A DNA stretch of 64,000 bases from Narthecium ossifragum (GCA_963920575.1 OY986963.1:8966896-9030895), one strand, 5' to 3'; positions 1 to 11,115 are shown, counted from the first letter of the stretch. Notes: generated by a model not told the origin, from the sequence alone. Translations and numbers: made by a program.

Positions 1-163
1 ACCATAAAATGAACTTATCATGTTAAAAAAACACTAAACATAAGATTTGGGTCCTTAGCATCATTTTACACTACAAAATACACATATCCCCTTCTCTCCA
101 TTATCCCCTTTAACCTTGCATCCACCCCTGGACACCCTCCCCCCCGGCCCTCCTCTCCTCCCC

Positions 164-342
164 TCCTTCCTCCTCTAGACCCCGGAACCTGGGCCTCGTC
201 AGGATCATCCCACGGGCACCAACCCTCGTCGGAACCGGCACCGTCCTCCGCTCCTCTACTCCTTCCTTCTCTAGACCCCACAACCACCGTGGCCTCATCG
301 GGATCCTCCTCGGGCTCCAACCCACATAGGAACCGGCGCCGC
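164..342. repeat. Diverged tandem pair, about 97-bp spacing
   Basis: Two GC-rich blocks starting near 164 and 261 share CTCTAGACCCC and then an aligned stretch ending GGAACCGGC. They lie in the GC-rich left interior of the element, and no continuous protein similarity is recognisable. Confidence 0.5.
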
Positions 343-639
343 TCGCTGCTCAACACCATCACACCCGGCGTCTCCAGCACCATCCACCATCAGATCCAAG
401 GACCCCCCATCACCGCCACCCTCCTCCATCCATTCTCCGACCAAATACGGAGACCAAGCACCACCATCCTCTCCTACCTCACAGTTTGTCTCCTCCACGA
501 GCTCCAGGGCCGCCTCCTCTTAACTGCGTCCCTTCTCCCCTATCGACGAGGTCTCCCCTAACAAGTTCGTTGTCGTCGCCGCCGATCACCGTCGTCGTCG
601 TCAAGGCCGGATCTTCACTCCGTCGTCGTCCTCCAGTGC

Positions 640-1110
640 GCAGCAAGGGCGGCAAGAAGCGGCTGTCGGAATCCACATTGAAAAGAGCAAAGAGAAAAGA
701 GAAAAGAGAAAACTGAAACAGACATGCAGGCAGCTGGCATCGTCACCGCCCATCGCCACTCATCACCCCATTCACGAGGATGACTTCATCAAGAGTCCAA
801 GCAGAGCTGCAGGAAGCAGCTGTCGGAATCATCATTGAAAGGAGAAAAGAGAAAAGAGAAAACTGAAAAAAGAAAACTGAAAACTGAAAAGAGAAAACTG
901 AAAACTGAAAAGAGAAAACTAAAACAGACATGCGGGCAGCTGCCATCGTCGCCGCCTATCGCCGCTCATCACCCCATTCACGAACATGACTTCATCAAGA
1001 GTCCAAGCGGAACTGCAGGAAGCGGCTGTCGGAATCAACATTGAAAGGAGAAAAGAGAAAACTGAAAAGAGAAAAGAGAAAACTGAAAACTGAAATGTAT
1101 TGTATTCCAC
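640..1110. repeat. 206-bp tandem repeat with GAGAAAAGAGAAAACTGA linkers
   Basis: A unit containing CAGACATGC, then CAGCTG(G/C)CATCGTC, then GCTGTCGGAATC, starts at 719 and again at 925, with a partial copy before 719. Each unit is followed by a purine-rich tract of GAAAAGAGAAAACTG-type words. The Lys/Glu-rich or Phe-rich open frames here are products of the repeat, not genes. Confidence 0.8.
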
Positions 1111-1217
1111 TAATCTTCATGAGTATTCTCTTTTCTCTTTTTCACTGATGTTCACGAATGGATCCGTGTTGGCGGCACCGATGAGGGCGTCGGCGCCATG
1201 ATCCGTGTTCGCGGCAC

Positions 1218-1760
1218 TGACGAGGACCAAATATAGCAAAGAGAAATCTGAATATTGGGCCAATATTGAACTAAACCAAATATAGCAAAGAGAAAAGAGA
1301 AAAGAGAAAAGAGAAAAGGCAAAACTGAATATGCAGTATTGAATTGAAACAATGAATAATATACAAAACATAGCAAAGAGAAAAGATAAAACTGAATATT
1401 GGGCCAATATTGAACTGGACCAAACATAGCAAAGAGAAGAGAGAAAAGAGAAAAGGCAAAACTGAATATGCAGTATTGAACTGAAACAATGAATAATATA
1501 CTAAACATAGCAAAGAGAAAAAATAAAACTGAATATTGGGCCAATATTGAACTGGACCAAAACATAGCAAAGAGAAAAGAGAAAAGAGAAAAAGCAAAAC
1601 TGAATATGCAGTATTGAACTGAAACAATGAATAATATATAAAACATAGCAAAGAGAAAAGAGAAAACTGAATATTGGGCAAATATTGAACTGGACAAAAC
1701 ATAGCAAAGAGAAAAGAGAAAACTGAATATTGGGCCAATATTGAACTGGACCAATGAACA
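1218..1760. repeat. About 140-bp tandem repeat, purine-rich
   Basis: Two alternating words recur at about 140 bp: GGGCCAATATTGAACT (near 1255, 1398, 1537, then degenerate near 1674 and 1730) and ATGCAGTATTGAA (near 1330, 1469, 1608), joined by CATAGCAAAGAGAAAAG linkers. Overlapping Phe/Ser/Leu-rich open frames on the minus strand reflect the repeat's base bias and are not called as genes. Confidence 0.8.
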
Positions 1761-1789
1761 GCATACAAAACATAGCAAAGAACTCCCAA

Positions 1790-2410
1790 CTTCACTTTTC
1801 TCTTTTTCATTTTTCTGTTTTCTGTTTTCTCTTCTCTTTTCTCTCTTCTCTCTTCTCTCTTTTCTTTTCTTCTTCTATCCCCCGTCTACGCCACCATTCT
1901 CGTCGATCAGCCACCATAATCATTCCCTGATGTCCCTATTATCCCTCCTATACTAATCTTAACCGACGACGAGCTCCCAACTTCACTTTTCTTTTTTCTC
2001 TTTTCACTTTTCAGTTTTCAGTTTTCTCTTTTTTCCTTCGATCCCCCGTCTCCGCCGCCATTCTTGTCGATCAACCACCGGAATCATTCGCTGATGTCCC
2101 TACTATCCCTCCTAAACTGGTCTTGACCGACGACGAGCTCCCAACTTCACTTTTTCTCTTTTTCATTTTTCGCTTTTCTCTTTTCTCTTTTTCATTTTTC
2201 TCTTTTCTGTTTTCTGTTTTCTGTTTTCTCTTTACTTTTCTCTCCTTCGATCCCCCGTCTTCACCGTAATTCTCATCGATCAGCTACCACAACCATTCTC
2301 TAATGTCCCTACTATCCCTCCTATACTGGTTTTAATCGACGACAAGCTCCCACCTTCACTTTTCTCATTTCTCATTTCTCATTTCTCATTTCTCTTTTCT
2401 ACTATTTACA
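1790..2410. repeat. Three tandem units with long CT-rich spacers
   Basis: A unit starting ATCCCCCGTCT and ending in ACGACGAGCTCCCAACTTCAC-type sequence begins at 1877, 2041 and 2250. The periods differ (164 and 209 bp) because the TTTTCTCTTTTC spacers vary in length. The strand composition flips from purine-rich to pyrimidine-rich at about 1790. Confidence 0.8.
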
Positions 2411-2699
2411 CAACTGTCAGGAGTCAAGGGTTCCTTGAAGTAGCATTGAGGGCTTTAAGCATTTGCATTGTTTCACCCTATCAACACATCCACCACCCAG
2501 CTTCAATCACAGAGACCATAAATCCCTTCACAGACCTCTCATGAGGAATGATTGGTGTGTCCTCTCTTGATCAGAGAAAATGGTCTCAGCTTCACAGTCC
2601 TTGTTCTTTCTCATGCTCATATCCATGCCCACATTCTAGTTCTTCAGCTCTAAACTGATGGTTGCTTCCGTGGATGTGTAAAGCCACCTCATGTCCCAC

Positions 2700-2862
2700 C
2701 ATTCCTTCGCCCATGGACTCGGCCTGCTGGACGAAGCCGTTCATGGGGACGGGGTCCGTGGATGTGTCCTCAAAGCCGAAGATATGCTCGCGGATGTCCT
2801 GAAAGGAGTGGCCGGGGTCAGAATAGACATAGAAAGCGTCGTCCGTCACGAAGACCTTCGGT
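2700..2862 (-). pseudogene. Captured fragment of a non-specific phospholipase C (phosphoesterase family)
   Basis: The minus-strand translation contains VTDDAFYVYSDPGHSFQDI, then REHIFGFEDTS, then PMNGFVQQAESMGEGM. This matches my memory of the plant NPC proteins around the DPGHSFQAIREQIFG and PMNGFVQQA segments. NPC enzymes hydrolyse membrane phospholipids to diacylglycerol. Only about 55 residues remain. Downstream (2592-2700) the frame stays open but no longer resembles the family, so this is a fragment and not a working gene. It lies near the right end of the Pack-MULE-like element, which suggests capture by transposition. The family assignment is from recall and needs a protein search. 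Confidence 0.6.
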
Positions 2863-3239
2863 GACGATGGATTGGAGGCGTTGAGGCGCTGTGACGATGG
2901 ATCGGAGGCGGCGCACTTCTCGATCGAGGCGGCAGAGTTGCACGGGGGAGAGGAGGGAGAGGGGAGGACATGAGGGGGAGAGGACCTCAGGAGGGGAGGG
3001 GGAGAGGACCGAGAGAGAGAGACGGGGACAAGAGAAAGGGAAGAGGAACGGGGAGAGGAGGGGGAGAGGGAGTGAGACGATGGAGTTAGAGTTGGGATTA
3101 AGATATGGGTTATCAGAGGGATAAAAAGGTCATCAAAAATACATAATCAATCATAACTGATGTAAAATGGTGTTAAGACATTAAATCTAATTATAGGGGT
3201 GTATCCATCAACAAGTTTCATAAATTTGATGTAAACATA

Positions 3240-4025
3240 AATTATCTATAATAATTAATGCACATCCATATGAATTGGTTTCCGGGACTCAATGTCATGG
3301 ACGGTGACTTGATTGACTCGACATTCAAAAGTAAAAAAGTTCATATCACCTAATGTTTTTTGGAGTTACAGATTAAAATTTATACCAGTTGAGCTGGTGG
3401 CTTACGTATTGACTGGAGTATTTGATATTAAAAAAAAATTATATCAGTTGAGCTGGTGGCTTACGTATCAGGATAATCTAAGATACATGCGACTTGATCT
3501 TTTACGTCATTAATTAAGAGTAATAATTAAGGCACATCTAGGATTGGTTTCCCGGACTCAATGTCGTGGATGGTGATTTGATTGACTTGACATTCAAAAG
3601 TAAAAAAGTTCATATCACCCGGTGTTTTTTGGAGTTACAGATTAAAATTTATACCTGTTGAGCTGGTGGCTTACGTATTGGCCGGAGTATTTCATAAAAA
3701 AAAACTATACCAGTTGAGCTGGTGGCTTACGTATGAAGATTATGTAAGATACATGCGACTTGATCTTTTAAGTCATTTATTAAGAGTGATAATTAACACA
3801 TCCATATGGATTGGTTTCCCGGACTCTGTCGTGGATGGTGAATTGATTGCCTAGACATTCAAAAGTAAAAAAAAGTTCATATCACCAAATGTTTTTTCAA
3901 CGAGTTACAAATCAAAATTTGTACCAATTGAGCTGGTGGCTTACGTATTGGCTGGAGCATTTGATCTAAAAAAAATTATACCAGTTGAGTTGGTGGTATG
4001 AGGATGATCTAAGATACATATGTCA
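3240..4025. repeat. About 270-bp tandem repeat, three copies
   Basis: The phrase ATAATTAA..CACATC..ATTGGTTTCC opens copies near 3249, 3521 and 3789 (periods 272 and 268). Each copy contains one or two inner repeats of CAGTTGAGCTGGTGGCTTAC. Read on the minus strand, that inner word resembles the D-arm/A-box region of tRNAs, so a tRNA-derived SINE origin is possible but unproven. Confidence 0.75.
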
Positions 4026-4154
4026 CTTCTAGCCAATCCGTCTCTAATCTTAGCGATGCCACACACATGCTAGCAACATAAGAATGAGACGCTTCGGATC
4101 CTATCAGTACATCTACTAAGGAACAAGAAAGTTGAAAGATACCTCGGAGTACGG

Positions 4155-4578
4155 ATGGCTCTGCGACTGCCTGATAGTACAGCAGTGGCGGCTAGTACAG
4201 TTGTACGGTGTCCAGCTGCTCACGCTCTTGAAGGGCAAACACACGCCCTCGTCGCCCGCCTCCACTACTGGAGCGACTCGGTCCAGCCCTTGATCCGCGC
4301 CCACCACTGCTCCCATGCCAAGCACTGGACCCTCCTCCAGGGTACTCGCTCCGTTCAGCAATATGCCACCCGGTTCACCCATCTGGTCCGTTTTGTGGGG
4401 GCAGTGGTAGGAGATTTGACAACCAGGGCACGGCAGTTTGAGTGGGGACTCCGACCAGAGATCAGGCAACAGACATGTTCCCATCGCTTCCAAACGTACG
4501 CAGTAGTTCTGAACTGCGCTTTAGTAGCAGAGGCCCCAGGGCTGAGGGGGATTCGGCAGAGGACAACAGCGGCGTCCA
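4155..4578 (+). pseudogene. Ty3/gypsy gag (capsid) fragment, inverted relative to its LTR
   Basis: The plus-strand frame from 4155 reads through a segment like the retrotransposon gag domain: YWSDSVQPLIR, WTLLQGTRSVQQYATRFTHL and FEWGLRPEIRQQ followed by TYAVVLNCALVAE. This is the familiar order of W, Y-x-x-x-F and F-x-x-GL in plant gypsy capsids, which package element RNA. The fragment runs into a foldback palindrome at 4581 and does not continue into a zinc knuckle. Its orientation is opposite to the element's primer-binding site, so it was inverted after insertion. Confidence 0.65.
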
Positions 4579-4580
4579 TG

Positions 4581-4685
4581 AGGAGGAGTTCAGAGCGATG
4601 TTATTAGACGTGTACTCATGGGACAAGACGTCATGTGGACTTTCTGGAAAGTACACATCTAATAACATCGCTCTGAACTCCTCCT
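4581..4685. repeat. Foldback palindrome: 35-bp arms, 35-nt loop
   Basis: Positions 4581-4615 and 4651-4685 are inverted copies with a single mismatch. Both gag fragments end in the same six residues (SSERCY) on opposite strands because they read into opposite arms. It marks the breakpoint where the element's coding strand flips. Confidence 0.9.
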
Positions 4686-5132
4686 ACAGCGGCTCCCCTT
4701 CGTCACTGGTGTGTTGGGCGGAGCACCACCAGTCAAGGGCGTCTCCGTTGAACTGAAACGTCGTGAGAGTGACCCTGATCCGGTCATCCTCGACGAAGAG
4801 AGCGTCCAGGACTCACGTGACTCCTCTGAGCCAGCCCTCCGCTGATGTTGGATCCCTAGTCTCACAACTGAACCGAGACGGGTTCAGCAGCTGAAAATCC
4901 ATCATGACCACCGCAGCGGTCCGCCCGTCGACGGGAGCGAGGACCCTCTCCTCAACGAAAAAGGCCTCCTCCTATTCGACCGAAACCGCCACTGGTGATG
5001 GCGCAACCCACCTAGCTCGGACAGTCCTGACGGGAGCCTCCCTGTTCGGTCGAGTAGGCCGACCGGCCGTGCCCCACCCCGACCAACAACCAATGGTCGG
5101 CCTCGAGCTCCCGACATCAGTGACATCACCAA
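4686..5132 (-). pseudogene. Ty3/gypsy gag N-terminal fragment
   Basis: The minus-strand frame starting near 5132 begins with a short basic, Gly/Arg-rich stretch (GARGRPLVVGRGGARPVG), as many plant gypsy gag N-termini do. It lies about 180 bp inside the LTR and primer site, the expected place. The frame breaks near 4900 and a second open piece covers 4659-4865. No conserved domain is reached before the palindrome, so the call rests on position and style. Confidence 0.4.
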
Positions 5133-5292
5133 TTACAATGAGCGCCCACTCATTAGAAACCGCAAAACAAAGTAGCACAGTCAAAAAGCACAACACATCA
5201 CAAAAGAGCATGCACGGATGTTCTAGATATAGAACTATCCCACCCCACACTCAATCTCAACTGAATCCTGATCCTATCCCTGGGATCTACAA

Positions 5293-5310
5293 CCTATGCT
5301 CTGATATTAA
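5293..5310 (-). promoter_or_regulatory. Degenerate primer-binding site for initiator tRNA-Met
   Basis: On the minus strand, directly after the LTR end (TGACA), the sequence is GCTTAATATCAGAGCATAGG. It matches the usual TGGTATCAGAGC apart from two G-to-A-type changes. This fixes the element's orientation as minus. Confidence 0.75.
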
Positions 5311-5312
5311 GC

Positions 5313-7649
5313 TGTCACGCTCCGACCCGTTAAAGCCCAACCGGGCCGAGGGACGCGAACCAGAACCTAACTAACTGCGAAAATTTTTTGGTGAGGGTTT
5401 CCTCTAATCTACTAGTTTCCCTAAGCAATCATCAAGCACCCTCATTATAATTAAAACGATACAGAAATCTCAAGTTAATAGATTACAAACCCAAATGTTA
5501 CAAATCTACAAAACCTCGAAAAGGGTAAATCAAGTACAAACATTTACACACTTCCGTAAGAGGCTAACTATACAAAGGGTCATGCTGAAAAAGATCACCG
5601 CTCCTCAAACACCGTCAGACGCCGCCACGCCACCAAATGCCTGCCCGGTAGGGGCCATAGAAGAGGAGATAACGTCTATACCTGCAAAACGCAGCCCGGG
5701 TAGGAATGAGCAACTAAGCTCAGTAGGGAAACTACACTACGACTTACAGAATGAAGAGGGAAACGCAACAGTATCGCCCTCAAGCAAAACCTGAGTGTAC
5801 ACAGGGGCCCCATAACCCCACCACGTGTCCCTGAGGGGCCTCAGTCATGGTCTTCCAGTCGACCTGGTCACATACTGGGTCACCCTCAGTAAGGCAGGAA
5901 ACCAACACTGCCATCTCACGAGCAGAAAACCGACACTGCTAGGCGGGAACCGACACCACTGAGTAGGCACACCCTCTACTCAAGAGACAAGAGAACCAGA
6001 CACCAGCTACATCTCAGAACCCGACTCGAGACCGACACGACCTCTAAAACCTCGATCAACATGTGTTCAAGTCATCTAGGCCTATCATTGAATTCGACTG
6101 AACACAACCATCCAATCCTGGACCAAGCTACCCAACCACGGTCCTAGGGCTAAATCCGAGCTTCCAAACACTCGGGACGGCGACACTACAGATCACCCAC
6201 ACCCTAACCTTATGCATCTAAAGCACAATCATATGCATGCTATGAACACACGCAGGAAGACAAGTAAGCATCAAACACATGTGATAATACAAAGCATGGT
6301 CTGGGCTCGGCGCCCTACCAGCCCGGGGTGATGAACAGGTAAATAAGCCAAGGAACTGCTGCAGTGGTAGCACTACCAACAGCTAGCAAGCTCACAGAAA
6401 ACAACCAGGAATGAGAAGCAACCCCAGCAAACACTGCTATCACTACAACATATCATATGCCCTCGGCGCACGCCGACATGTGAGGCTAAGGAAAGCAGTA
6501 GGGCGACCAACCCGTTTATTCTACACATCCCGGGAGTTATTACTCTTCTTGTTCACCACTACCCCTCATTATGGAGCTAACAAGCTTAATCATATGTACC
6601 ACGTATAAAACGGTAAAGAAAACCCGTACATGCAAAGCCCCGCGGGCAAAAACCGACGAAAACACCTCCCAGCCACCAAGATCATCGATCATTTCCAAGA
6701 AAGGATCGATCTTCCTAACGACCTGAGAGTTCCAGCCTGGTCAATCCAAAAATGATTGATCCTCCCTCCAGGATGATCGATCATTTTCGTGACTCGGGAC
6801 CCCGTCCATGCCCGCCAAGCAAAAGATCGATCTTCTACAACATAAGATCGATCATGCATGGGCCATGCATGACGCCCCAAGAATGATCGATTATTTCTGC
6901 AAAATGATTGATCCTGATGGGTTCTCCCATGACCCTGGCCGGAGAAAAAGAGAAGAATACAGCCAGAAAACTCTACCAAACCCCAAAAAACCCTGGGATC
7001 TGGAAGTACGAAGGACGACGAGTCCAAAACCGGTACTTGCACTGAAAACCAACAAGCATGCATGGAGATCTACTCAAAACAAACACATGCAAGCTCAAAA
7101 CTCTTAAAAACCAGAAAAGCAAGTAGGTAGCATCCCTACCTAGACAATAGCAGCTTCAATCCGCGCTGCTGAGCCTAGGATCGTCCTTAATCTCCTCCAA
7201 AATCTCGTCAGATCTGAGCTCAAGAATGACGGATTTCAAAAGGAGAAAAGAGAAGGGGGTTGCGTCCGATTTGTAAACGGACGAACCGACTTATGAATGA
7301 TCAATCTTTTCTCATCCTTGACTTCCATGCACTAAATGATCGATTCTTCTAATAAGGAATGATCGATCATTTTGTATAGAAAACTAGACTTGGGCCAGAA
7401 CACAAGCCCAAGTCCGGATCTTCTGATCCCGAGTTCACCTAACTGTTCTAAGCAAACATTAACACAAGGATGGTCAGTATGTGCACACGCGGGTGTAAAA
7501 CAAACTGACAATGCGTAATTTACCAAATTTCCCTTGCGGCCCACAAAACAAAGCGAACCACTGGATAGCGTGCTCGACACGAAACAAGCAAACGAGCCAC
7601 GGGCCGGACTCAAACAGTCGACCTAGGAGTAGAGGGAAATGTCCTTACA
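5313..7649 (-). mobile_element. 5' LTR of a Del/Tekay-like Ty3/gypsy element (copy 1)
   Basis: On the plus strand the repeat starts TGTCACGCTCCGACCC and ends TCCTTACA, giving TG..CA termini. Two further copies lie at 8538-11115 and 37634-39995 with the same ends and colinear blocks, including GCAGCCCGGGTAGGAATGAG near 5691 and the block near 7440-7600 (GTGTGCACACGCGGGTGTGAAAC in better copies). Length is 2337 bp. A primer-binding site adjoins only this copy, so it is a 5' LTR; the partner LTR is not in the window. The right flank (CCATC) has no matching left duplication because the rest of the element is missing or rearranged. Confidence 0.8.
6684..7375. repeat. GATCGATC palindrome cluster in gypsy LTR copy 1
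   Basis: Words of the form (A/G)GATCGATC(T/A) or ATGATCGATCAT occur near 6684, 6703, 6773, 6825, 6844 and 7357, with one-base variants near 6750, 6884, 6903, 7298 and 7337. Several extend to longer perfect palindromes such as AATGATCGATCATT (7357-7370). Confidence 0.85.
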
Positions 7650-8537
7650 CCATCACCCACTTATTTTCCTTATGATGTTTTGCAATGAGGCTTTGGAATT
7701 CTCTTCTTCCTGGCCCTGTTCTCGGCTCCTTTAATGAATTGATTAAGCTGGTGGAAAGCTCCACATCTTCTAAAGAGGCTCGTCAGCTAAAGTTCATGGT
7801 GTGCTTTGGGCTTTGGGCACTATGGAGAGATAGGAATGATATTGTCTTCAACTCCAACATGGTGGAGGTCCAAGTGCTTATTCTGCGTGTGTGCATATGG
7901 GTTTCTAATTTCTTTCGTAGCTATGGAGATGCTAAATAAAAAGAAATTACTGTTAGCAGCCATCATGACACATGTGTTGTACAATCGGATGGCTCTTTTC
8001 ACCATGCGATACAATCTGCCGGATTGGGTGTTCTATTGAAGCGCTTGGATGGATCTATCTGAAGTTATTAATGTCAACTCATGTGAGAAAGCAGAACTAG
8101 CTGGAATCAAGCGTGCAATCCAACTTGCTGCTGAGCTCGGTTGTGTTGACATTATCATTGAGTCTGATGCTTCTTTTTTGGTGGGCTAGCTGCATCAATG
8201 GTGGCTTAACATAGCCTGCTGAGTTTTGTGACTAGTTAAGGGAGATTTTTTCTCTTTCAACACATTTTGTTAGCTTCATATTTAGATCTATGCATCGAGA
8301 CCGCGTAGAGCGAGCACATACACTGGCTGGGCTTGGTAGAATTCATGGCTGGTCACGCTTGTAAGATTCCCCTTGTCGTTTATAACAGTTTTGGATATAT
8401 TTTTGGCTTGGAGTGGTGGGTGGTATTATATGAGTTCTACCTCTGCTACTCTGGGTTTATGATGTTACAGGTTTTTATGATTTTTCGTGGTGATATAACA
8501 GATCTGCTAGATGTCTTGGTTGTGAGTAGTGGGGTTA
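7650..8537 (+). pseudogene. LINE (L1-type) ORF2 3' part: zinc-binding and RNase H regions
   Basis: After THLFSL-like residues typical of the zf-RVT domain, the frame reads CFAMRLWNSLL, then FMVCFGLWALWRDRNDIVFN. The RNase H domain follows at 7980-8190 in shifted frames: QSDGSFHHAIQSAGLG, then EKAELAGIKRAIQLAAE, then IIIESDASFLV, which supplies the D, E and D positions. ORF2 carries endonuclease and reverse transcriptase upstream in intact L1s; here the LTR at 5313-7649 abuts the 5' side, so those parts are absent. Frameshifts and stops make it inactive. The 3' end continues at 11116-11362 beyond a solo LTR. Confidence 0.75.
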
Positions 8538-11115
8538 TGTCACACCCCGACCCAGGAAAACCCATCTGAGCCGAGGCGTGAGGGGAAACCTACACTATTC
8601 ATCTCCAAGTGGCGCGATACAAAGCGGAATTAAAGAAAGACTTAAACAAATATTATATTCCAGAGGTGAAATAGATATTCAATTTACAAATACATCATGT
8701 TGTACTATTCAATATTTGATACAAATCTTCCAATGAAAGAATATTATACATTAATTTACAAAATCTGTCAAAAGTACAACAGTCGATCCTCCAGCAACCT
8801 CAAGCACCTCAGGATGTAGTCGCGCCACCAAAGCTGATCCGCCGGCTCTACTGAAGAAGAACTGGCGCCTGCACCTGCAAACGCAGCCCGGGTAGGAGTG
8901 AGCGATAAGCTCAGTAGGGTTCTACTCTACGGCACACAGAAGGGAGGAAAACAACAACAGTGTTGTCTCCCCGCACAAGTCTAAGGAATGCCACGGGGAC
9001 CCACAACCCCTGCCAACTACTCCAAGGGTCCTACTCTTCTCAACCGACCACGCTGGGAGGAAACAGAGAACCAGAACCAGTAGGATCACCCTTACCCAGC
9101 AGGAAACCACTGCCTGGGGACCATGTCAGGGGCACCGGGAACCATCCTTAACACTTGGCCTTGGGAGACCAACACGACCTCTAAACCTCAACAAAGATCA
9201 GAGTCCACTAGCATCAATCCTCAATAACATGAGATTCCAATTATCCAAGATCACACCCTATTCCTGACTACCCAGCCACGGTCCTAAGGCTAGATCCGAG
9301 TTACCCGAAAGCCTCGGATCGGCGACCCAAACCATCGCCCGCCTAACCTCAGATGTCTCCAATGCAATCCAGATACATGCAATGCTCAGGCACAGAAACA
9401 CGATATAAGCATGCAACAAGATGTCATTAATCATACAGGGCTAGGCATAGCTTACAGCTAGCCAAAAGGTAAGCATAGCAAAGGCCTCAAATACAGAATA
9501 TCTATGCTAACCAAACAAATATCTGAGCAGAGCATGAATACAGATATACAATAGTATTCAGTGCTCTCTTGCACCTGACAGACTAAGGTTCCACAATTAC
9601 CCCGCAGGTAACTGGCCACATTTATACAATAGCCCTTGGCAACAGCCGCCAAGAGGCTAAGGTTCCACAATTCCTCATTAGCTAGCACTCATGGCTAACT
9701 AATGGTTAGACAATCAAAGAAGCATTTAACTACTATCAAACATGTATTAAATGTGATCAAAACCATAGATTTGTTTAAAGATCTATTACGATTGAAAACA
9801 CTACAAAATCCATTTAAAAACTTCCCAATATGTTTAAAGATCAATTACGATTGAAAACCATTTGAGAAAGACCAGAAAACACTGTTTAAGGGCCCACGGT
9901 CGATGCGACGGTTGATCCGCCGATCGACCGTGAGGCCATGGTCGATGTCACGGTCGATGTCACGGTCGATCGTGAGGCCATCACGAAGAAAACCAAAGGG
10001 TGACGGTCGATCCACTCATCGACCCTGGGGAGCCCAAAACCAAACAGCGCCTGACGGTCGATGCGACGGTCGATCCGACGGTCGACCGTCAGGTAAATGG
10101 CGAAAAGAAGAAGATCCCGCGGTCGATCGATCCATCGACCGTGGGAGTAAAAACTCGCGACAGAGCCCGACGGTCGATCCGACGGTCGACCGTCAGGCCC
10201 AGAAAACGCAAATCAACACTTGACGGTCGATCCACCGATCGACCGCCGAGCCCCGAAAGAGCATATCTACGCTTGACGGTCGAGCCTCAGGTACAGTTCC
10301 TCAGAACAGTGCCGGAAATCCAATTTCTTGGATTTCAAGGATCGAATCAAGTTGGAAAACAATGAAACTTTGCAAACATGTGTAATTAACGATGGGGAAT
10401 CCAATGGTGCAAAGAAATCATATTTTCGACGGTTAAATCTCCAATTTAGGTTAAAATGACCGAAAATCGATAAACGCCGAGAATACGGAAAACCAGCCGT
10501 TAAAATGCCGAAGTCGCGGGGTAGGAATACAAGAAACAAGCCACATCACAAGTGCTACAAGCTACACAACATTCTAACATGTATTCCTACAGCGAAAAGG
10601 CATTAAACCTATCTTAGGAGAACCCGATCCAAAGATCGAGGTAGAAACACCTACTTGAAGAGATAGGGCAGCTCCTCCACGCATCCCCCAAGTCCGATCG
10701 CCGAAAACCGCTCCTCAAAATCCATCCTCCGATGCCCTAGCACCCAGCCGCAGGACAGAGAGGAGAAAGAGAACGCAGGAGAAGAAGAAGAGAAAGAGAG
10801 AGAGAAAGGAAAGGGGGTTTAAATAGAAAGCTGGAATCCATCACAGCCGTCCGATTCGATCTCTCCCGATCGAGCTCCGATCTTCCGATCTGAAGTGCCC
10901 TAAAGGTTCTAATCAAACACATACATCAATTAAAGGCCATGTGTGCAACGCGAGTGTGAAACTGACCACCAGGGAGCATATTTACCAAAATGCCACTGGG
11001 GTCAAAAGCTGCGATGCGATCAACCGATCGCATCCCAAGGCCAACCGAGCCAAACCACAAACCCAGACCCTCGACCTAACGCGGTCGGACCAGGTTGGAG
11101 GTACGGGTCCTCACA
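8538..11115 (-). mobile_element. Solo LTR of the same gypsy family (copy 2) with perfect target duplication
   Basis: It starts TGTCACACCCCGACCC and ends GGTCCTCACA, and is flanked by identical 5-bp duplications GGTTA (8533-8537 and 11116-11120). There is no primer site or coding sequence, so it is a solo LTR left by recombination between two LTRs. It sits inside a LINE remnant. It is longer (2578 bp) than copies 1 and 3, partly because of a tandem array of GACGGTCGATC-type words. Confidence 0.92.
9898..10285. repeat. GGTCGATC / GACGGTCGACCGTC array in gypsy LTR copy 2
   Basis: About a dozen GACGGTCGATC or CGGTCGAT words alternate with inverted TCGACCGTC words, giving short hairpins. The array occupies the region of the LTR where copies 1 and 3 carry GATCGATC words. 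Confidence 0.85.

Larger units (their letters stand above)
1..3220. mobile_element. Pack-MULE-like element with degenerate long terminal inverted repeats
   Basis: The left end (about 10-110) and the right end (about 3120-3215) are imperfect inverted copies. For example CATCATTTTACA on the left pairs with an inverted CACCATTTTACA on the right, with further matches on both sides. Between them lie GC-rich gene-like blocks, tandem repeats and a captured phospholipase C fragment, which is the Pack-MULE layout seen more clearly in the elements at 11434 and 13433. I could not fix the exact ends or a 9-bp target duplication because the left end is at the window edge. It could also be an unclassified long-TIR DNA element. 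Confidence 0.45.
4085..5312 (-). mobile_element. Rearranged internal region of a minus-strand Ty3/gypsy element
   Basis: This stretch follows the primer-binding site of the LTR at 5313-7649. It should therefore hold the 5' internal part of a minus-strand element. A minus-strand gag N-terminus lies at 4686-5132, but the next gag segment (4155-4578) is on the plus strand. The two are joined at a 35-bp inverted repeat (4581-4685). No protease, RT or integrase motif is present, and the second LTR is not in the window. Long LTRs, a tRNA-Met-type primer site and the gag style suggest a Del/Tekay-like chromovirus; that is inference. Confidence 0.65.

Noticed and set aside
835..1810. Several overlapping Lys/Glu-rich and Phe/Ser/Leu-rich open frames
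   Set aside because: They are products of GAGAAAAG/TTTTCTC tandem repeats, present in several frames at once, with no domain.
3349..4000. tRNA-like A-box words (read on the minus strand) in the 270-bp tandem repeat
   Set aside because: No cloverleaf or B-box at the right distance; not called as tRNA or SINE.
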